Below, in pieces: positions 6,775 through 16,056 of a stretch of DNA of 64,000 bases; the first letter of the stretch is position 1; each line of letters begins with the position of its first letter. Source of the DNA: Spirillospora albida (GTDB taxonomy: Bacteria; Actinomycetota; Actinomycetes; Streptosporangiales; Streptosporangiaceae); the NCBI RefSeq assembly GCF_000718255.1, contig NZ_JOFJ01000013.1, positions 62,001-126,000 of the forward strand. Direction: 5' to 3'. Under the pieces are notes generated by a model. It was not told the DNA's origin. It ran no database searches and saw nothing but the letters and a program-made list of their open reading frames with translations. Position numbers and translations under genes: made by a program.

Positions 6775-8349
6775 TCAGGGGCCGGTGAAGAGCGGGTCGT
6801 CGCGATCGGTGCCGTTGACGCGATCGGTGCCGTTGACGCCGTTGAGGGGGCGGCCGAGCCCGGGGGGCGTACCGCCGGACATGGGGTTGCCTCCGGTTCC
6901 GGGCTGCCCGGGTGCGGCCTGGCCCGGTCCGGGCCGCCCCGGTCCGGGCTGCGCGGCGCCGGGCGCGGGCGGCGCCGGGAGCGGGCCAGACCCGCCGTTC
7001 CGGGAGATCCCGGACGCGCCGTTCCCCGTCCCGCTCGCGCCGAACATCCCGGTGGCGGAGTAGCCCCCGGTGGGAACGCCGTTCGACGGGGCGCCGTTCG
7101 TGGGCGCCGCCGGGCGCCCGTACGCCGAGCCGAGCGGGTCGGGGGTGCGGGCGGGGGCGGGACTCCCGGCGGCGAGGGTGCTCTGCGTGAACTGGTCGAT
7201 CTGGCGGCGGGCGCGGTCGGCCTCGGCGCGGGCGGCGTCGCGCTCCTCGGCGAGGGCGGTGAGCGCGGCCTGCTGCTCGGCGACCGACTGGGACAGCTGC
7301 CGCAGTTGGACGGCCTGCTCGCCGAGCCGGCCGGCCATCTCGTCGCGTTCGGCGGCGACGGCCGCGGCCTGCTCCCGGGCGGCGTCGCGGTCCTTCGCGG
7401 CCTCGTCGGCGCGGGCGGCGGCGCGGACCGCCTCGGCCTCGGCCTCGGCCTGGGCGCGCAGCGCGGCGCTCCGCTCGGCCTCGGCCTTGCTGGCGGCCTG
7501 CAGGGCGCGCTGCCGCTGCGCCTCGGTGTCGCGCATGGCGCTGCGGAGATCCTCGGCGCCCTGCTTGGCGGCGGACGCCTCGACCCGCAGGGTCTCGGCG
7601 CCGCTCTCCGCCTCGGCGACCTTGGAGTGCAGCGTGACGAGTTCGGCGCGGGCGTTCTCCAGCGCGGCGAGCAGCTCGGTCTCGCGGGCGGCGACGCGAT
7701 CGCGCTCGCTCTCCGCGGCCAGCTTGGCGGTCATCGCCTGCTGCGCGATCTGGTGGGCCTCCTCCCACGCCTGCTGCGCGGCGTCCCGCTTGGCCGTGGC
7801 GCGCTTGGCCTCCTCGCGGGCGCGGCCGGCGTCCTCCTCGGCGGCGGCGGCGCGCTTGCGGGCACCGGCGGCCTCGTGCCACGCCTCCTCGGCCTTGCGC
7901 TGGGACGCGTCGCGCTCGCTCTGCGCGATGGCGAGCTCGCGGGCGGCCTCGGCGCGCACCTCGGCGACGCGCCGCTCGACGCCGGCGACGCTGAGCTCGG
8001 CGGCCAGCGAGTCGGCGAGCGCGTCGGCGGCCTGCTCCAGCCGCTCGACCATCTCCCAGGTCGCGGCGACCTGCCCGGTGAGCCCCGGCGCGTCCCGGCC
8101 GCGCTCGCGTCGGTCGCGGGCGTCGCGGGCGCAGGCGCCGTCGTTGTCCTGGCAGTAGCGGACTGCGCGGACGGCCCCGACGGGCTGCGGGACGGGCCGT
8201 CCGCAGCTGGCGCAGGGCCAGACGGTGACGGGGTCGCCGACCCGGGCCACGTCCGCCGGAGCCGCGCCGGCGTCGTTGCGGACCATGGCGCCGGAGGCCG
8301 CGGCCGCCTCCTCGGGACGGCCGTTGTCGCGCTCTTCGCTGTTAGGCAT
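6775..8349 (-). CDS. Zinc-finger N-terminus plus long coiled-coil protein (paralogue A)
   Basis: A 524-residue protein from the ATG at 8349; an in-frame ATG at 8361 and longer starts are possible. After a low-complexity leader comes a putative zinc site (CASC, then YCQDNDGAC) inside a WPC…GRPVPQP block. About 320 residues of almost pure Ala/Glu/Arg coiled coil follow. The tail is Pro/Gly/Asn-rich and ends in repeated NGTDR. There is no ATPase head, so it is not an SMC protein. It closely matches the protein at 51859-53085 in zinc block and coiled-coil phrasing (ERDASQRKAEEAW versus ERDASQRQAEAAW). A cytoskeletal, scaffold or nucleoid role is possible, but nothing here proves it. Confidence 0.8.
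   Translation of the reverse strand: MPNSEERDNGRPEEAAAASGAMVRNDAGAAPADVARVGDPVTVWPCASCGRPVPQPVGAVRAVRYCQDNDGACARDARDRRERGRDAPGLTGQVAATWEMVERLEQAADALADSLAAELSVAGVERRVAEVRAEAARELAIAQSERDASQRKAEEAWHEAAGARKRAAAAEEDAGRAREEAKRATAKRDAAQQAWEEAHQIAQQAMTAKLAAESERDRVAARETELLAALENARAELVTLHSKVAEAESGAETLRVEASAAKQGAEDLRSAMRDTEAQRQRALQAASKAEAERSAALRAQAEAEAEAVRAAARADEAAKDRDAAREQAAAVAAERDEMAGRLGEQAVQLRQLSQSVAEQQAALTALAEERDAARAEADRARRQIDQFTQSTLAAGSPAPARTPDPLGSAYGRPAAPTNGAPSNGVPTGGYSATGMFGASGTGNGASGISRNGGSGPLPAPPAPGAAQPGPGRPGPGQAAPGQPGTGGNPMSGGTPPGLGRPLNGVNGTDRVNGTDRDDPLFTGP
6803..6838. repeat. Two perfect tandem copies of an 18-bp unit in coding sequence
   Basis: CGATCGGTGCCGTTGACG occurs twice back to back (6803-6820 and 6821-6838). 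It encodes a repeated VNGTDR hexapeptide at the C-terminus of the coiled-coil protein. The unit keeps the reading frame, so copy number could vary without breaking the gene. Confidence 0.9.
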
Positions 8350-8572
8350 GGAATGAACCATACGCACTAGTCTGCGGGACTGCAGTGACTTGGGGGGCAC
8401 ATGTGGGCCCTCCCGATCCGTCGCGAACTTCACACCGCGTCCGGTGGACGGCGAAGCCTCACTCCCCGGATGCGAACCTGCGCTCAGAGTCCCGATCCGG
8501 ACGCCGCCGCACCCTCACCGCGTCGCGCCCGAGGCTGCTCGACGGCCCATCGCGTCCCGGTGGCGGTGATGA

Positions 8573-11500
8573 TCAGAGCTGGGCGATCGCCTTGCGGATG
8601 CGCTTGTCGGAGACGGGGAAGCGGGTGCCGAGCTGCTGGGCGAACAGGCTGACCCGGAACTCCTCCAGCATCCAGCGGACCTGGCGGACCGGCTCGTCGT
8701 CGCGGCGGGCCGGCGGCAGCCGCCCGGCGGCCTGCTCGAGCTCCTGGCGCAGGACCTCCACCTGGTGGGCGAGCGCCCGGTCGCGGCCAGGGTTCTCCGG
8801 CAGCCTCTCCAGCCGGGTGCGCAGCGCGCGCAGGTAGCGGGGCAGGTCGGGGAGGCGCCCCGCACCGGTCTCGGTGACGAAGCCCGGGTGGATCAGCGAC
8901 CCCAGATGCGCGCGGACGTCGGTCAGCGCGGGGACGAGCGTGAGGCTCGTGGTGCCGCGCAACCGCCGCTCGATCTCGTGGGACTCGGCGAGGATCCGCT
9001 CGGTCACCCCGACGATCGCGGCCGTGGCGTCGTACAGGTCGGCGCGGACCTTGTCGTACAGGGCGCGGTATCCGGCCTCGTCCCAGGCGGGGCCGCCCGC
9101 CTGGGCGATGAGCCGGTCGGCCGCGGCGGTGACGCAGTCGTCGAACAGCGCGGGGACGGACCCGTGCGGACTGTGGCTCAGCGCCAGCTTCGCCTGGTTC
9201 GTGAGGTTCTTCTGGATGAGCTTCGCCGGAGACGGGGCGTTCAGCAGGATCAGCCGCCGGGTGCCGAGCCGCATCGCGCGGCGCTGCTCGGCCTCCGTCT
9301 CGTACATGCGGACGGCGACGCTCTCGCCCTCGTCGGTCAGCGCCGGGTACGCCTTGACGTCGTAGCCGTCCTGGCTGCGCTCGTAGGTGCGGGGCAGCGC
9401 GCCGATCGTCCAGTCGGTGAGGCCGGTGCGCTCGATGCCGGGCGCGGCCTTGGCCAGGGTGCCGCGGACCTTGCCGGCGAGGCGGCGCTTCAGCGCGTCG
9501 AGGTCGGTGCCCTCGCCGAGCGTGCGGCCCTTGTCGTCCACGACCCGGAAGGTGATCCGCAGGTGCGCGGGCAGCCGGGACGGGTCCCACGCCTCCCGCG
9601 CGACCGGCACGCCCGTCATCGCGGTGAGTTCGCGCTCGAGGGCGCCGAGCAGCGGTTCGGTGCGGGGCGCGACCCGGTCGAGGACACGGCGGGCGTGGTC
9701 GGGCGCGGGGACGAAGTTGACCCGCAGCTGCTTGGGCAGCGACCGGATCAGCTCGGTGACCAGCTCGGTGCGCAGGCCCGGGACCTGCCACTCGAAGCCG
9801 TCCGGCCGTACCTGGTTCAGGATCTGCACCGGGATGTGGACGGTCACGCCGTCGGCGTCGGTGCCCGGCTCGAACTGGTAGGTGAGGCGGAGCCGGAGGG
9901 GACCCTGCTTCCACACGTCCGGGTAGTCCGCCTCGCTGACGTCCTCCGCGGTCGCGTTGATGAGCATCGACTTCTCGAACCCGAGCAGGTCGGGATCGGT
10001 GCGGCGGGCCTGCTTCCACCAGGTGTCGAAGTGCCGCCCGGAGACGACGTCCTCGGGGACGCGCTCGTCGTAGAAGTCGAAGAGGGTCTCGTCGTCGACG
10101 AGGATGTCGCGGCGCCGGGCGCGGTGCTCCAGCTCCTCGACCTCCTCCAGCAGCGCGCGGTTGTCGTGGAAGAACCGGTGGTGGGTCTCCCAGTCGCCTT
10201 CGACGAGCGCGTGCCGGATGAACAGCTCGCGCGACAGCACGGGGTCGATGCGGCCGTAGTTGACGGGCCGGTCGGCGACGATCGGCACGCCGTAGAGGGT
10301 CACCTTCTCGCGCGCCATGACGGCGGCCTGCCTCTTCGACCAGTGCGGCTCGCTGTAGGCGCGCTTGACCAGGTGCCCGGCGAGCGGCTCGACCCATTCG
10401 GGCTCGATCCTGGCGTTGATGCGGCCCCAGAGGCGGGACGTCTCGACGAGCTCCGCCGACATCACCCAGCGCGGCGGTTTCTTGAACAGGGACGAGCCGG
10501 GGAACAGGGCGAACCTCGCTCCCCGCGCCCCGACGTACTCCTGCCCCCGCCGCTGCTTCTCCTTCTTCTCGGCGTCCAGGAGGCCGATGTGCGAGAGGAG
10601 ACCGGACAGGAGCGAGACGTGGATGCGGTCGGGCGCGGCCTCGGCGGTGTTGAGGGTGACGCCGAGCGCCTTGGCGACCTGCTTGAGCTGGCCGTGCAGG
10701 TCCTGCCATTCCCGGACGCGCAGGAAGTGCAGGAACTCGTTCTTGCACATGCGGCGGAAGGCGCTGCCCGACAGTTCCCGCTGCTGTTCCTGGAGGTGGT
10801 TCCAGAGGTTCAGGTAGGCCAGGAAGTCGGAGGTCGGGTCGGCGAACCGGCGGTGCCGCTCGTCGGCGGCCTGCTGGTGCTCGGCGGGGCGCTCGCGCGG
10901 GTCCTGGATGGAGAGCGCCGACGCGATGACGAGGACCTCGCGGACGCAGCCGTTCCGATCGGCCTCCAGGACCATGCGGCCGAGGCGCGGGTCGACGGGC
11001 AGCTGCGCGAGGCGGCGGCCGAGCGGGGTGAGCCGCTTGCGCGGGTCCTTCTCGGACGGGTCGATCGCGCCGAGCTCGTGCAGGAGGTCGACGCCGGCCT
11101 TGACGTTGCGGCGGTCCGGCGGCTCCACGAACGGGAACGCGGCGATGTCGCCGAGCCCGAGCGAGGTCATCTGCAGGATGACGGACGCGAGGTTCGTGCG
11201 GAGGATCTCGGGATCGGTGAACTCGGGCCGGGACTCGAAGTCCTCCTCCGGGTACAGCCGGATGCAGATGCCCTCCGAGACGCGGCCGCAGCGTCCCTTC
11301 CGCTGGTTCGCCGACGCCTGCGAGATCGGCTCGATCGGCAGCCGCTGCACCTTCAGCCGGTGCGAGTAGCGGGACAGGCGGGCGTTGCCGGGATCGACGA
11401 CGTACTTGATGCCGGGGACGGTCAGCGACGTCTCCGCCACGTTCGTCGCGAGGACGACGCGGCGCTCGCGGTGCGCCTGGAACACGCGGTGCTGCTCGGC

Positions 11501-12508
11501 CGCCGACAGCCGCGCGTACAGCGGCAGCACCTCGGTGGGCGTCCGCTGCCGGGCGAGGTGCTTGGTCAGGGCCTCGGCGGTGTCGCGGATCTCCCGCTCG
11601 CCGCTGAGGAACACGAGGACGTCGCCGGGCGCCTCGCGGCCCAGCTCGTCCACCGCGTCGATGATCGCCTGGATCTGGTCGCGGTCGGGATCGGCGGACG
11701 GGTCGTCCGGGTCGGTGATCGGCCGGTAGCGGACCTCGACCGGATACGTCCGGCCGGACACCTCCACGATCGGCGCGCCGTCGAAGTGCCGGGAGAACCG
11801 CTCGGGGTCGATCGTCGCCGAGGTGATGATGATCTTGAGGTCGGGGCGGCGGGGCAGGATCTCCTTGAGATAGCCGAGCAGGAAGTCGATGTTGAGGCTG
11901 CGCTCGTGCGCCTCGTCGATGATGAGGGTGTCGTAGCGGCGGAGCAGCCGGTCGGTCTGGATCTCGGCGAGCAGGATGCCGTCCGTCATCAGCTTGACGA
12001 GCGTGTCGTCGCTCGACCGGTCGGTGAAGCGCACCTTGTAGCCGACGACGTCGCCCAGCTCGGTGCCGAGTTCCTCGGCGATCCGGTCGCCCACCGTGCG
12101 GGCGGCGAGCCGCCGCGGCTGCGTGTGCCCGATCGTGCCGAGGACGCCGCGGCCCAGTTCCAGGCAGATCTTCGGGATCTGCGTCGTCTTTCCGGAGCCG
12201 GTCTCCCCCGCGACGATCACCACCTGGTGGTCGCGGATCGCCTCGAGGATCGCGTCCTTCTTCTGCGCGACCGGCAGTTCCGCCGGATACGTGATCGCGG
12301 GCACCACCGCGCGGCGCCGCGCGACCCGCGCCTCGGCGGCCTCGATCTCGGCGGCGATCTCCCCGGCGGCCTTGTCGCGCCTTCCGGCGTCGCGCATCTT
12401 CTCGACGCCGTCGATGCGGCGGCGCAGCCGGTGCCGGTCGTAGGGCATCAGCTCGGGCAGGCGCGCGCGCAGGTCGGCGAGCGGCGATCTCACAGGCGGG
12501 GTCCTCAT
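8573..12508 (-). CDS. hrpA: ATP-dependent RNA helicase HrpA
   Basis: A 1311-residue DEAH-box helicase of full family length. GETGSGKT (residues 101-108) is Walker A and DEAH (198-201) is Walker B. SATI, the RecA2 motif region (NVAETSLTVPGI and QRKGRCGR) and the HA2/OB-like domains follow, and the long HrpA-specific C-terminal region is present. HrpA proteins act on structured RNA and, in some bacteria, on collided ribosomes. The ATG at 12508 is used; a GTG two codons upstream (12514) is an alternative, and no strong ribosome binding site decides between them. It appears to be transcribed alone. The coiled-coil gene lies 223 bases downstream. Confidence 0.93.
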   Translation of the reverse strand: MRTPPVRSPLADLRARLPELMPYDRHRLRRRIDGVEKMRDAGRRDKAAGEIAAEIEAAEARVARRRAVVPAITYPAELPVAQKKDAILEAIRDHQVVIVAGETGSGKTTQIPKICLELGRGVLGTIGHTQPRRLAARTVGDRIAEELGTELGDVVGYKVRFTDRSSDDTLVKLMTDGILLAEIQTDRLLRRYDTLIIDEAHERSLNIDFLLGYLKEILPRRPDLKIIITSATIDPERFSRHFDGAPIVEVSGRTYPVEVRYRPITDPDDPSADPDRDQIQAIIDAVDELGREAPGDVLVFLSGEREIRDTAEALTKHLARQRTPTEVLPLYARLSAAEQHRVFQAHRERRVVLATNVAETSLTVPGIKYVVDPGNARLSRYSHRLKVQRLPIEPISQASANQRKGRCGRVSEGICIRLYPEEDFESRPEFTDPEILRTNLASVILQMTSLGLGDIAAFPFVEPPDRRNVKAGVDLLHELGAIDPSEKDPRKRLTPLGRRLAQLPVDPRLGRMVLEADRNGCVREVLVIASALSIQDPRERPAEHQQAADERHRRFADPTSDFLAYLNLWNHLQEQQRELSGSAFRRMCKNEFLHFLRVREWQDLHGQLKQVAKALGVTLNTAEAAPDRIHVSLLSGLLSHIGLLDAEKKEKQRRGQEYVGARGARFALFPGSSLFKKPPRWVMSAELVETSRLWGRINARIEPEWVEPLAGHLVKRAYSEPHWSKRQAAVMAREKVTLYGVPIVADRPVNYGRIDPVLSRELFIRHALVEGDWETHHRFFHDNRALLEEVEELEHRARRRDILVDDETLFDFYDERVPEDVVSGRHFDTWWKQARRTDPDLLGFEKSMLINATAEDVSEADYPDVWKQGPLRLRLTYQFEPGTDADGVTVHIPVQILNQVRPDGFEWQVPGLRTELVTELIRSLPKQLRVNFVPAPDHARRVLDRVAPRTEPLLGALERELTAMTGVPVAREAWDPSRLPAHLRITFRVVDDKGRTLGEGTDLDALKRRLAGKVRGTLAKAAPGIERTGLTDWTIGALPRTYERSQDGYDVKAYPALTDEGESVAVRMYETEAEQRRAMRLGTRRLILLNAPSPAKLIQKNLTNQAKLALSHSPHGSVPALFDDCVTAAADRLIAQAGGPAWDEAGYRALYDKVRADLYDATAAIVGVTERILAESHEIERRLRGTTSLTLVPALTDVRAHLGSLIHPGFVTETGAGRLPDLPRYLRALRTRLERLPENPGRDRALAHQVEVLRQELEQAAGRLPPARRDDEPVRQVRWMLEEFRVSLFAQQLGTRFPVSDKRIRKAIAQL

Positions 12509-12616
12509 GGCCACATCAAGGATAGGGTTCCGGGCGTGCGCCGGCGCGCACGGCCGTCTCGGGACCGTAACCGGAACCCCCGCCCCGGGTCGATTCGTTT
12601 TCCGGGACGCCGTGTC

Positions 12617-12668
12617 GATCGCTTCGCGATCTTCCCGGCGCGGCTCGCCTTCGGCTTCGCCGCGCCGG
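12617..12668. terminator. Two adjacent hairpins after the SDR operon
   Basis: GATCGC-TTC-GCGATC (12617-12631) is followed by CCGGCGCGGC (12635-12644) pairing with GCCGCGCCGG (12659-12668). They lie between the stop of the leftward SDR operon (12711) and the start of hrpA (12508), where a terminator is expected. The rest of the 200-base gap shows nothing else. Confidence 0.55.
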
Positions 12669-12710
12669 TCAGGTCACGCGTTCGCGCACGCTCACCCCGC
12701 TGCGAACCTC

Positions 12711-13619
12711 TTAGCTCGCGCCGTAGACGGGCTCCGGCGGGGCCGCCTTCGCCAGCAGGCCCTGGACGACCTCGCCGATCTCGGCGGGCTCCCACTTGGC
12801 GCCCTTGTCGTAGGTCGGGCCGTGCCGGAAGGCGTCCATCACGCAGATCTTGCCGCCCTCGGCCTCGAACACCCGGCCTGTCACGCCCCTGGCCTCGGCC
12901 GAACCGAGCCAGACGACGAGCGGGGAGACGTTCTCGGGCGCCATCGCGTCGAACTCGCCCTCGGCGGGCTTCGCCATCGTCTGCGCGAAGACCTCCTCGG
13001 TCATGCGGGTGCGGGCGGCGGGCGCGATCGCGTTCACCGTCACCCCGTACCGGCCCATCTCGGCGGACGCGACGAGCGTCAGCCCGACGATGCCGGCCTT
13101 CGCCGCCGAGTAGTTGCCCTGCCCGACGCTGCCGAGCAGGCCCGCGCCCGACGACGTGTTGACGACGCGGGCGTCGACGGGGCGGCCCGCCTTGCTCTCC
13201 GCCCGCCAGTACCGCCCGGCGTGCTTCAGCGGCAGGAAGTGGCCCTTGAGGTGGACGCGCATGACGGCGTCCCACTCGTCCTCGGCCAGGTTGACCAGCA
13301 TCCGGTCGCGGAGGAACCCGGCGTTGTTCACCAGGACGTCCAGCCGCCCGAACGCCTCGACCGCCGTCGCGACGAGCGACGCGGCGCCGGCGTCGGCGGC
13401 GATGTCCTCGGTGTGGGCGACGGCCCGGCCACCGAGCGCCTCGATCTCCCGGACGACGTCGTGCGCCGGGCCCGCGGAGGCGTCGCCGGACCCGTCCCGC
13501 GCAACGCCGAGGTCGTTGACGACGACGAGCGCGCCCTCCCGGGCGAACTCCAGCGCGTGGGCGCGGCCGAGGCCGCGGCCCGCGCCGGTGACGGCGACCA
13601 CACGGTCCTTGCAGATCAT
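12711..13619 (-). CDS. Short-chain dehydrogenase/reductase (Rv3548c-like), HIP cluster
   Basis: A 302-residue SDR with the long C-terminal extension seen in multifunctional-enzyme-type hydroxyacyl-CoA dehydrogenases. The cofactor loop is TGAGRGLGR and the NNAG motif is LVNNAGFLRDRM. The catalytic Ser and YxxxK are in NTSSGAGLLG and NYSAAKAG. It is coupled to the next SDR by an ATGA overlap (13616-13619), and the pair diverges from echA20. This order matches Mycobacterium tuberculosis Rv3548c-Rv3549c. It probably oxidises a hydroxyacyl-CoA intermediate of steroid C/D-ring degradation; the exact step is not established. Confidence 0.85.
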   Translation of the reverse strand: MICKDRVVAVTGAGRGLGRAHALEFAREGALVVVNDLGVARDGSGDASAGPAHDVVREIEALGGRAVAHTEDIAADAGAASLVATAVEAFGRLDVLVNNAGFLRDRMLVNLAEDEWDAVMRVHLKGHFLPLKHAGRYWRAESKAGRPVDARVVNTSSGAGLLGSVGQGNYSAAKAGIVGLTLVASAEMGRYGVTVNAIAPAARTRMTEEVFAQTMAKPAEGEFDAMAPENVSPLVVWLGSAEARGVTGRVFEAEGGKICVMDAFRHGPTYDKGAKWEPAEIGEVVQGLLAKAAPPEPVYGAS

Positions 13620-14392
13620 CGTGACTCCTCCTTGTTGACGGTGGCGGCGTCCAGGAAGGCGGGGCGCTCGCCCCCGCCGTGCAGCAGCAGCGCCGAGCCG
13701 GTGATGTAGGACGCGAGGTCGGACGCGAGGTACACGCAGGCGGCGCCGATCTCGTAGGGGTCGGCGAGCCGGCCGGCCGGGACGGTGGCCCCGACGGCCG
13801 CGATGCCGTCCTCGTCGCCGTAGTGCAGGTGGGCGAGCTCCGTGCGGACCATGCCGAGCGTCACCGTGTTGACGCGCACGTCCGGCGCCCACTCGACGGC
13901 GAGGGACGTGGCGAGGCTCTGCAGGCCCGCCTTGGCGGCGCCGTAGGCGGCTGTGCCCGGCGACGGGCGCACCCCGCTCACGCTGCCGACCATGATGATC
14001 GAGCCACCGTGGCCGCCCGCCGCCATCCTGGCCCGCGCCGCCCGCGCCATGATCAGCGGCGCGGTCAGGTTCAGCTCGATGATCTTGATGTGGGTGCGCA
14101 GCGGGCCCTCGGCGACCGGCAGGTGGGGCGCGCCGCCCGCGTTGTTGACCAGGACGTCGATCCGGTCGAGGCCCGCCATGAACGCCTCGGCGGCGTCGGG
14201 GTCGCGGACGTCCAGGGAGAAGAAGCGCGCCGTCCGGCCGCCCGCCGCGGGGAGCCGCTCCGGCTCGCGCCGGGCGACGGCGACGACGTCCGCCCCGGCC
14301 TCCAGGAAGGCGCGGCTGATCCCCGCGCCGACTCCGCGCACTCCCCCGGTGACCACGACGGTCTTGCCGGACAGGTCCAGGGCCAGTGCCAT
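13616..14392 (-). CDS. Short-chain dehydrogenase/reductase (Rv3549c-like), HIP cluster
   Basis: A 258-residue classical SDR: TGGVRGVGAG nucleotide-binding loop, LVNNAGGAPH, catalytic Ser in MVGSVSG and YGAAKAG. The start ATG at 14392 follows GAGGCGGG. It is the first gene of the leftward transcript from the shared promoter at 14393-14446, which holds a KstR2-like box, so KstR2 repression is likely. Position and orientation match Rv3549c beside echA20 in mycobacteria. The substrate is presumably a steroid-ring acyl-CoA, but this is inferred from context. Confidence 0.85.
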   Translation of the reverse strand: MALALDLSGKTVVVTGGVRGVGAGISRAFLEAGADVVAVARREPERLPAAGGRTARFFSLDVRDPDAAEAFMAGLDRIDVLVNNAGGAPHLPVAEGPLRTHIKIIELNLTAPLIMARAARARMAAGGHGGSIIMVGSVSGVRPSPGTAAYGAAKAGLQSLATSLAVEWAPDVRVNTVTLGMVRTELAHLHYGDEDGIAAVGATVPAGRLADPYEIGAACVYLASDLASYITGSALLLHGGGERPAFLDAATVNKEESR

Positions 14393-14417
14393 CCCGCCTC
14401 CTCTGCTACGGTCAGTT

Positions 14418-14435
14418 CTAACAAATGTTTGGTGG
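14418..14435. promoter_or_regulatory. KstR2-like operator in the echA20/SDR divergent promoter
   Basis: CTAACAAATGTTTGGTGG contains AnCAAnnnnTTGnT (14420-14433). The published mycobacterial KstR2 box has the same outer pattern (AnCAAGnnCTTGnT). The reverse complement of the second box at 30003-30016 matches 12 of 14 positions. It sits between the divergent SDR and echA20 starts, as expected for a shared operator. Confidence 0.75.
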
Positions 14436-14446
14436 AAAGGTAGCGC

Positions 14447-15193
14447 ATGGGAGTCTCCACCACGACCCTGGACGGGGTCGCAGAGATCGTCGTGGACGCG
14501 CCGCCGGTCAACGCCCTGACCGTGGCGGGGTGGTTCGAGCTGGCCGACGCGGTCACCGCGGCCGGGCGCGACCCGCAGGTCGGCGCCGTCGTGCTCCGGG
14601 CCGAGGGCCGGGGCTTCAACGCGGGCGTCGACATCAAGGAGATGCAGGCGACGGAGGGCCACACCGCGCTGGTGGGGGCCAACCGGGGCTGCTACGCGGC
14701 GTTCGCCGCCGTCTACGAGTGCGAGGTCCCCGTCGTCGCCGCCGTGCAGGGCTTCTGCCTCGGCGGCGGGATCGGCCTCGCGGGCAACGCCGACATCGTC
14801 ATCGCGTCGGACGACGCCTTCTTCGGCCTGCCGGAGGTGGACCGGGGCGCGCTCGGCGCCGCCACCCACCTCGCCCGGCTCGTCCCGCAGCACCTGATGC
14901 GGGCGATGGTCTACACGTGCCGGAACGTCACCGCGGCGGAGCTGCACCACCACGGGTCGGTGCTGGAGGTCGTCGCGAGGGACGAGCTGCGCGCGAAGGC
15001 CATGGAGATCGCCGCGAACATCGCCGCGAAGGACCGGTACGTGATCCGCCGCGCCAAGGAGTCGCTGAACGGCATCGACCCGGTCGACGTGAAACGCAGC
15101 TACCGCTTCGAGCAGGGCTTCACGTTCGAGCTGAACCTCATGGGCGCGGGCGACGAGCACCGCGACGCCTTCGTGGCGAAGGGGGCGAGATGA
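14447..15193 (+). CDS. echA20: EchA20, crotonase-family ring-D hydrolase of HIP degradation
   Basis: A 248-residue crotonase: oxyanion-hole segments GFNAGVDIKEMQ and FCLGGGIGLAGNADI are in the right places. In M. tuberculosis EchA20 (Rv3550) hydrolytically opens steroid ring D of the indane-CoA intermediate. The assignment rests on family plus exact synteny: divergent SDR pair on the left, ipdA-ipdB-ipdC on the right. It starts at an ATG after GGAAAGG and overlaps ipdA by 4 bases. The KstR2-like box lies immediately upstream. Confidence 0.88.
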   Translation: MGVSTTTLDGVAEIVVDAPPVNALTVAGWFELADAVTAAGRDPQVGAVVLRAEGRGFNAGVDIKEMQATEGHTALVGANRGCYAAFAAVYECEVPVVAAVQGFCLGGGIGLAGNADIVIASDDAFFGLPEVDRGALGAATHLARLVPQHLMRAMVYTCRNVTAAELHHHGSVLEVVARDELRAKAMEIAANIAAKDRYVIRRAKESLNGIDPVDVKRSYRFEQGFTFELNLMGAGDEHRDAFVAKGAR

Positions 15194-16056
15194 GCGCGAC
15201 CGGCAAGGTGCGGACGATCGACGAGATCGTCGGCTCGCTGGAGAGCGGCATGACGATCGGGATCGGCGGCTGGGGGTCGCGGCGCAAGCCGATGGCGCTC
15301 GTCCGGGCGCTGTGCAACTCCCCCGTCACCGACCTGACCGTCATCTCCTACGGCGGGCCGGACGTCGGGCTGCTGTGCGCCGCCGGGAAGATCCGCCGGC
15401 TCATCACGGCGTTCGTCACGCTCGACTCGATCCCCCTCGAGCCGCACTTCCGCACCGCGCGGCAGACCGGCGCGATCGAGATGACCGAGTACGACGAGGG
15501 CATGTTCCTGTTCGGGCTGTACGCGGCCGCGCACCGGCTGCCGTTCCTGCCCACCCCGGTCGGCCTCGGCTCCGACGTCCTGAGGGTCAACCCCGGCCTG
15601 AAGACCATCCGGTCGCCGTACGGGGACGAGGAGGTCGTCGCCGTCCCGCCGCTGGCGATGGACGTCGCGTTCGTCCACATGAACCGCGCCGACGCGCGCG
15701 GCAACGCGCAGTACCTCGGCCCCGACCCGTACATGGACGACCTGTTCGCCAAGGCCGCCGAGCGCACCTACGTCACGTGCGAGCGGCTCGTCGACACCGC
15801 CGACCTCGCCAAGGAGGGGCCGCTGCAGTCCCTTCTCATCAGCCGGTCGCACGTCGCGGGCGTCGTCGAGACCCCGAACGGCGCGCACTTCACCGACTGC
15901 GTCCCCGACCACGGCCGGGACGAGGGGTTCCAGAGGCTGTACGCGCAGTCGGCCGGGGACCCGGAGCGGTGGGCCGCGTTCCGCGACCGCTTCCTGGCCG
16001 GTGACGAGGCCGCGTACCAGGACGCCGTCCGCGTGTGGCGGGAGGAGGACCGATGA
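15190..16056 (+). CDS. ipdA: IpdA, alpha subunit of the COCHEA-CoA (ring C) hydrolase
   Basis: A 288-residue class I CoA-transferase-fold protein with the N-terminal GMTIGIGGWGSRRKPMALVR segment. It forms a heterodimer with IpdB. In mycobacteria and Rhodococcus IpdAB is not a CoA transferase but hydrolyses the last steroid ring (ring C). The acidic segment AIEMTEYDEGMF near residues 95-106 falls where the catalytic Glu of IpdA is expected from published work; this was not checked by alignment. The ATG overlaps the echA20 stop and its own stop overlaps ipdB (ATGA), consistent with stoichiometric subunits. Confidence 0.9.
   Translation: MSATGKVRTIDEIVGSLESGMTIGIGGWGSRRKPMALVRALCNSPVTDLTVISYGGPDVGLLCAAGKIRRLITAFVTLDSIPLEPHFRTARQTGAIEMTEYDEGMFLFGLYAAAHRLPFLPTPVGLGSDVLRVNPGLKTIRSPYGDEEVVAVPPLAMDVAFVHMNRADARGNAQYLGPDPYMDDLFAKAAERTYVTCERLVDTADLAKEGPLQSLLISRSHVAGVVETPNGAHFTDCVPDHGRDEGFQRLYAQSAGDPERWAAFRDRFLAGDEAAYQDAVRVWREEDR

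Noticed and set aside
6775..8349. SMC-like chromosome segregation ATPase
   Set aside because: The coiled coil has no Walker A or ABC signature at either end.
8349..8572. Small coding region between the coiled-coil gene and hrpA
   Set aside because: Open frames there are short, lack ribosome binding sites and overlap the hrpA end; composition looks intergenic.
8765..13162. Open frame of about 1460 codons antisense to hrpA
   Set aside because: Pure shadow of HrpA, whose DEAH helicase motifs are unambiguous on the other strand.
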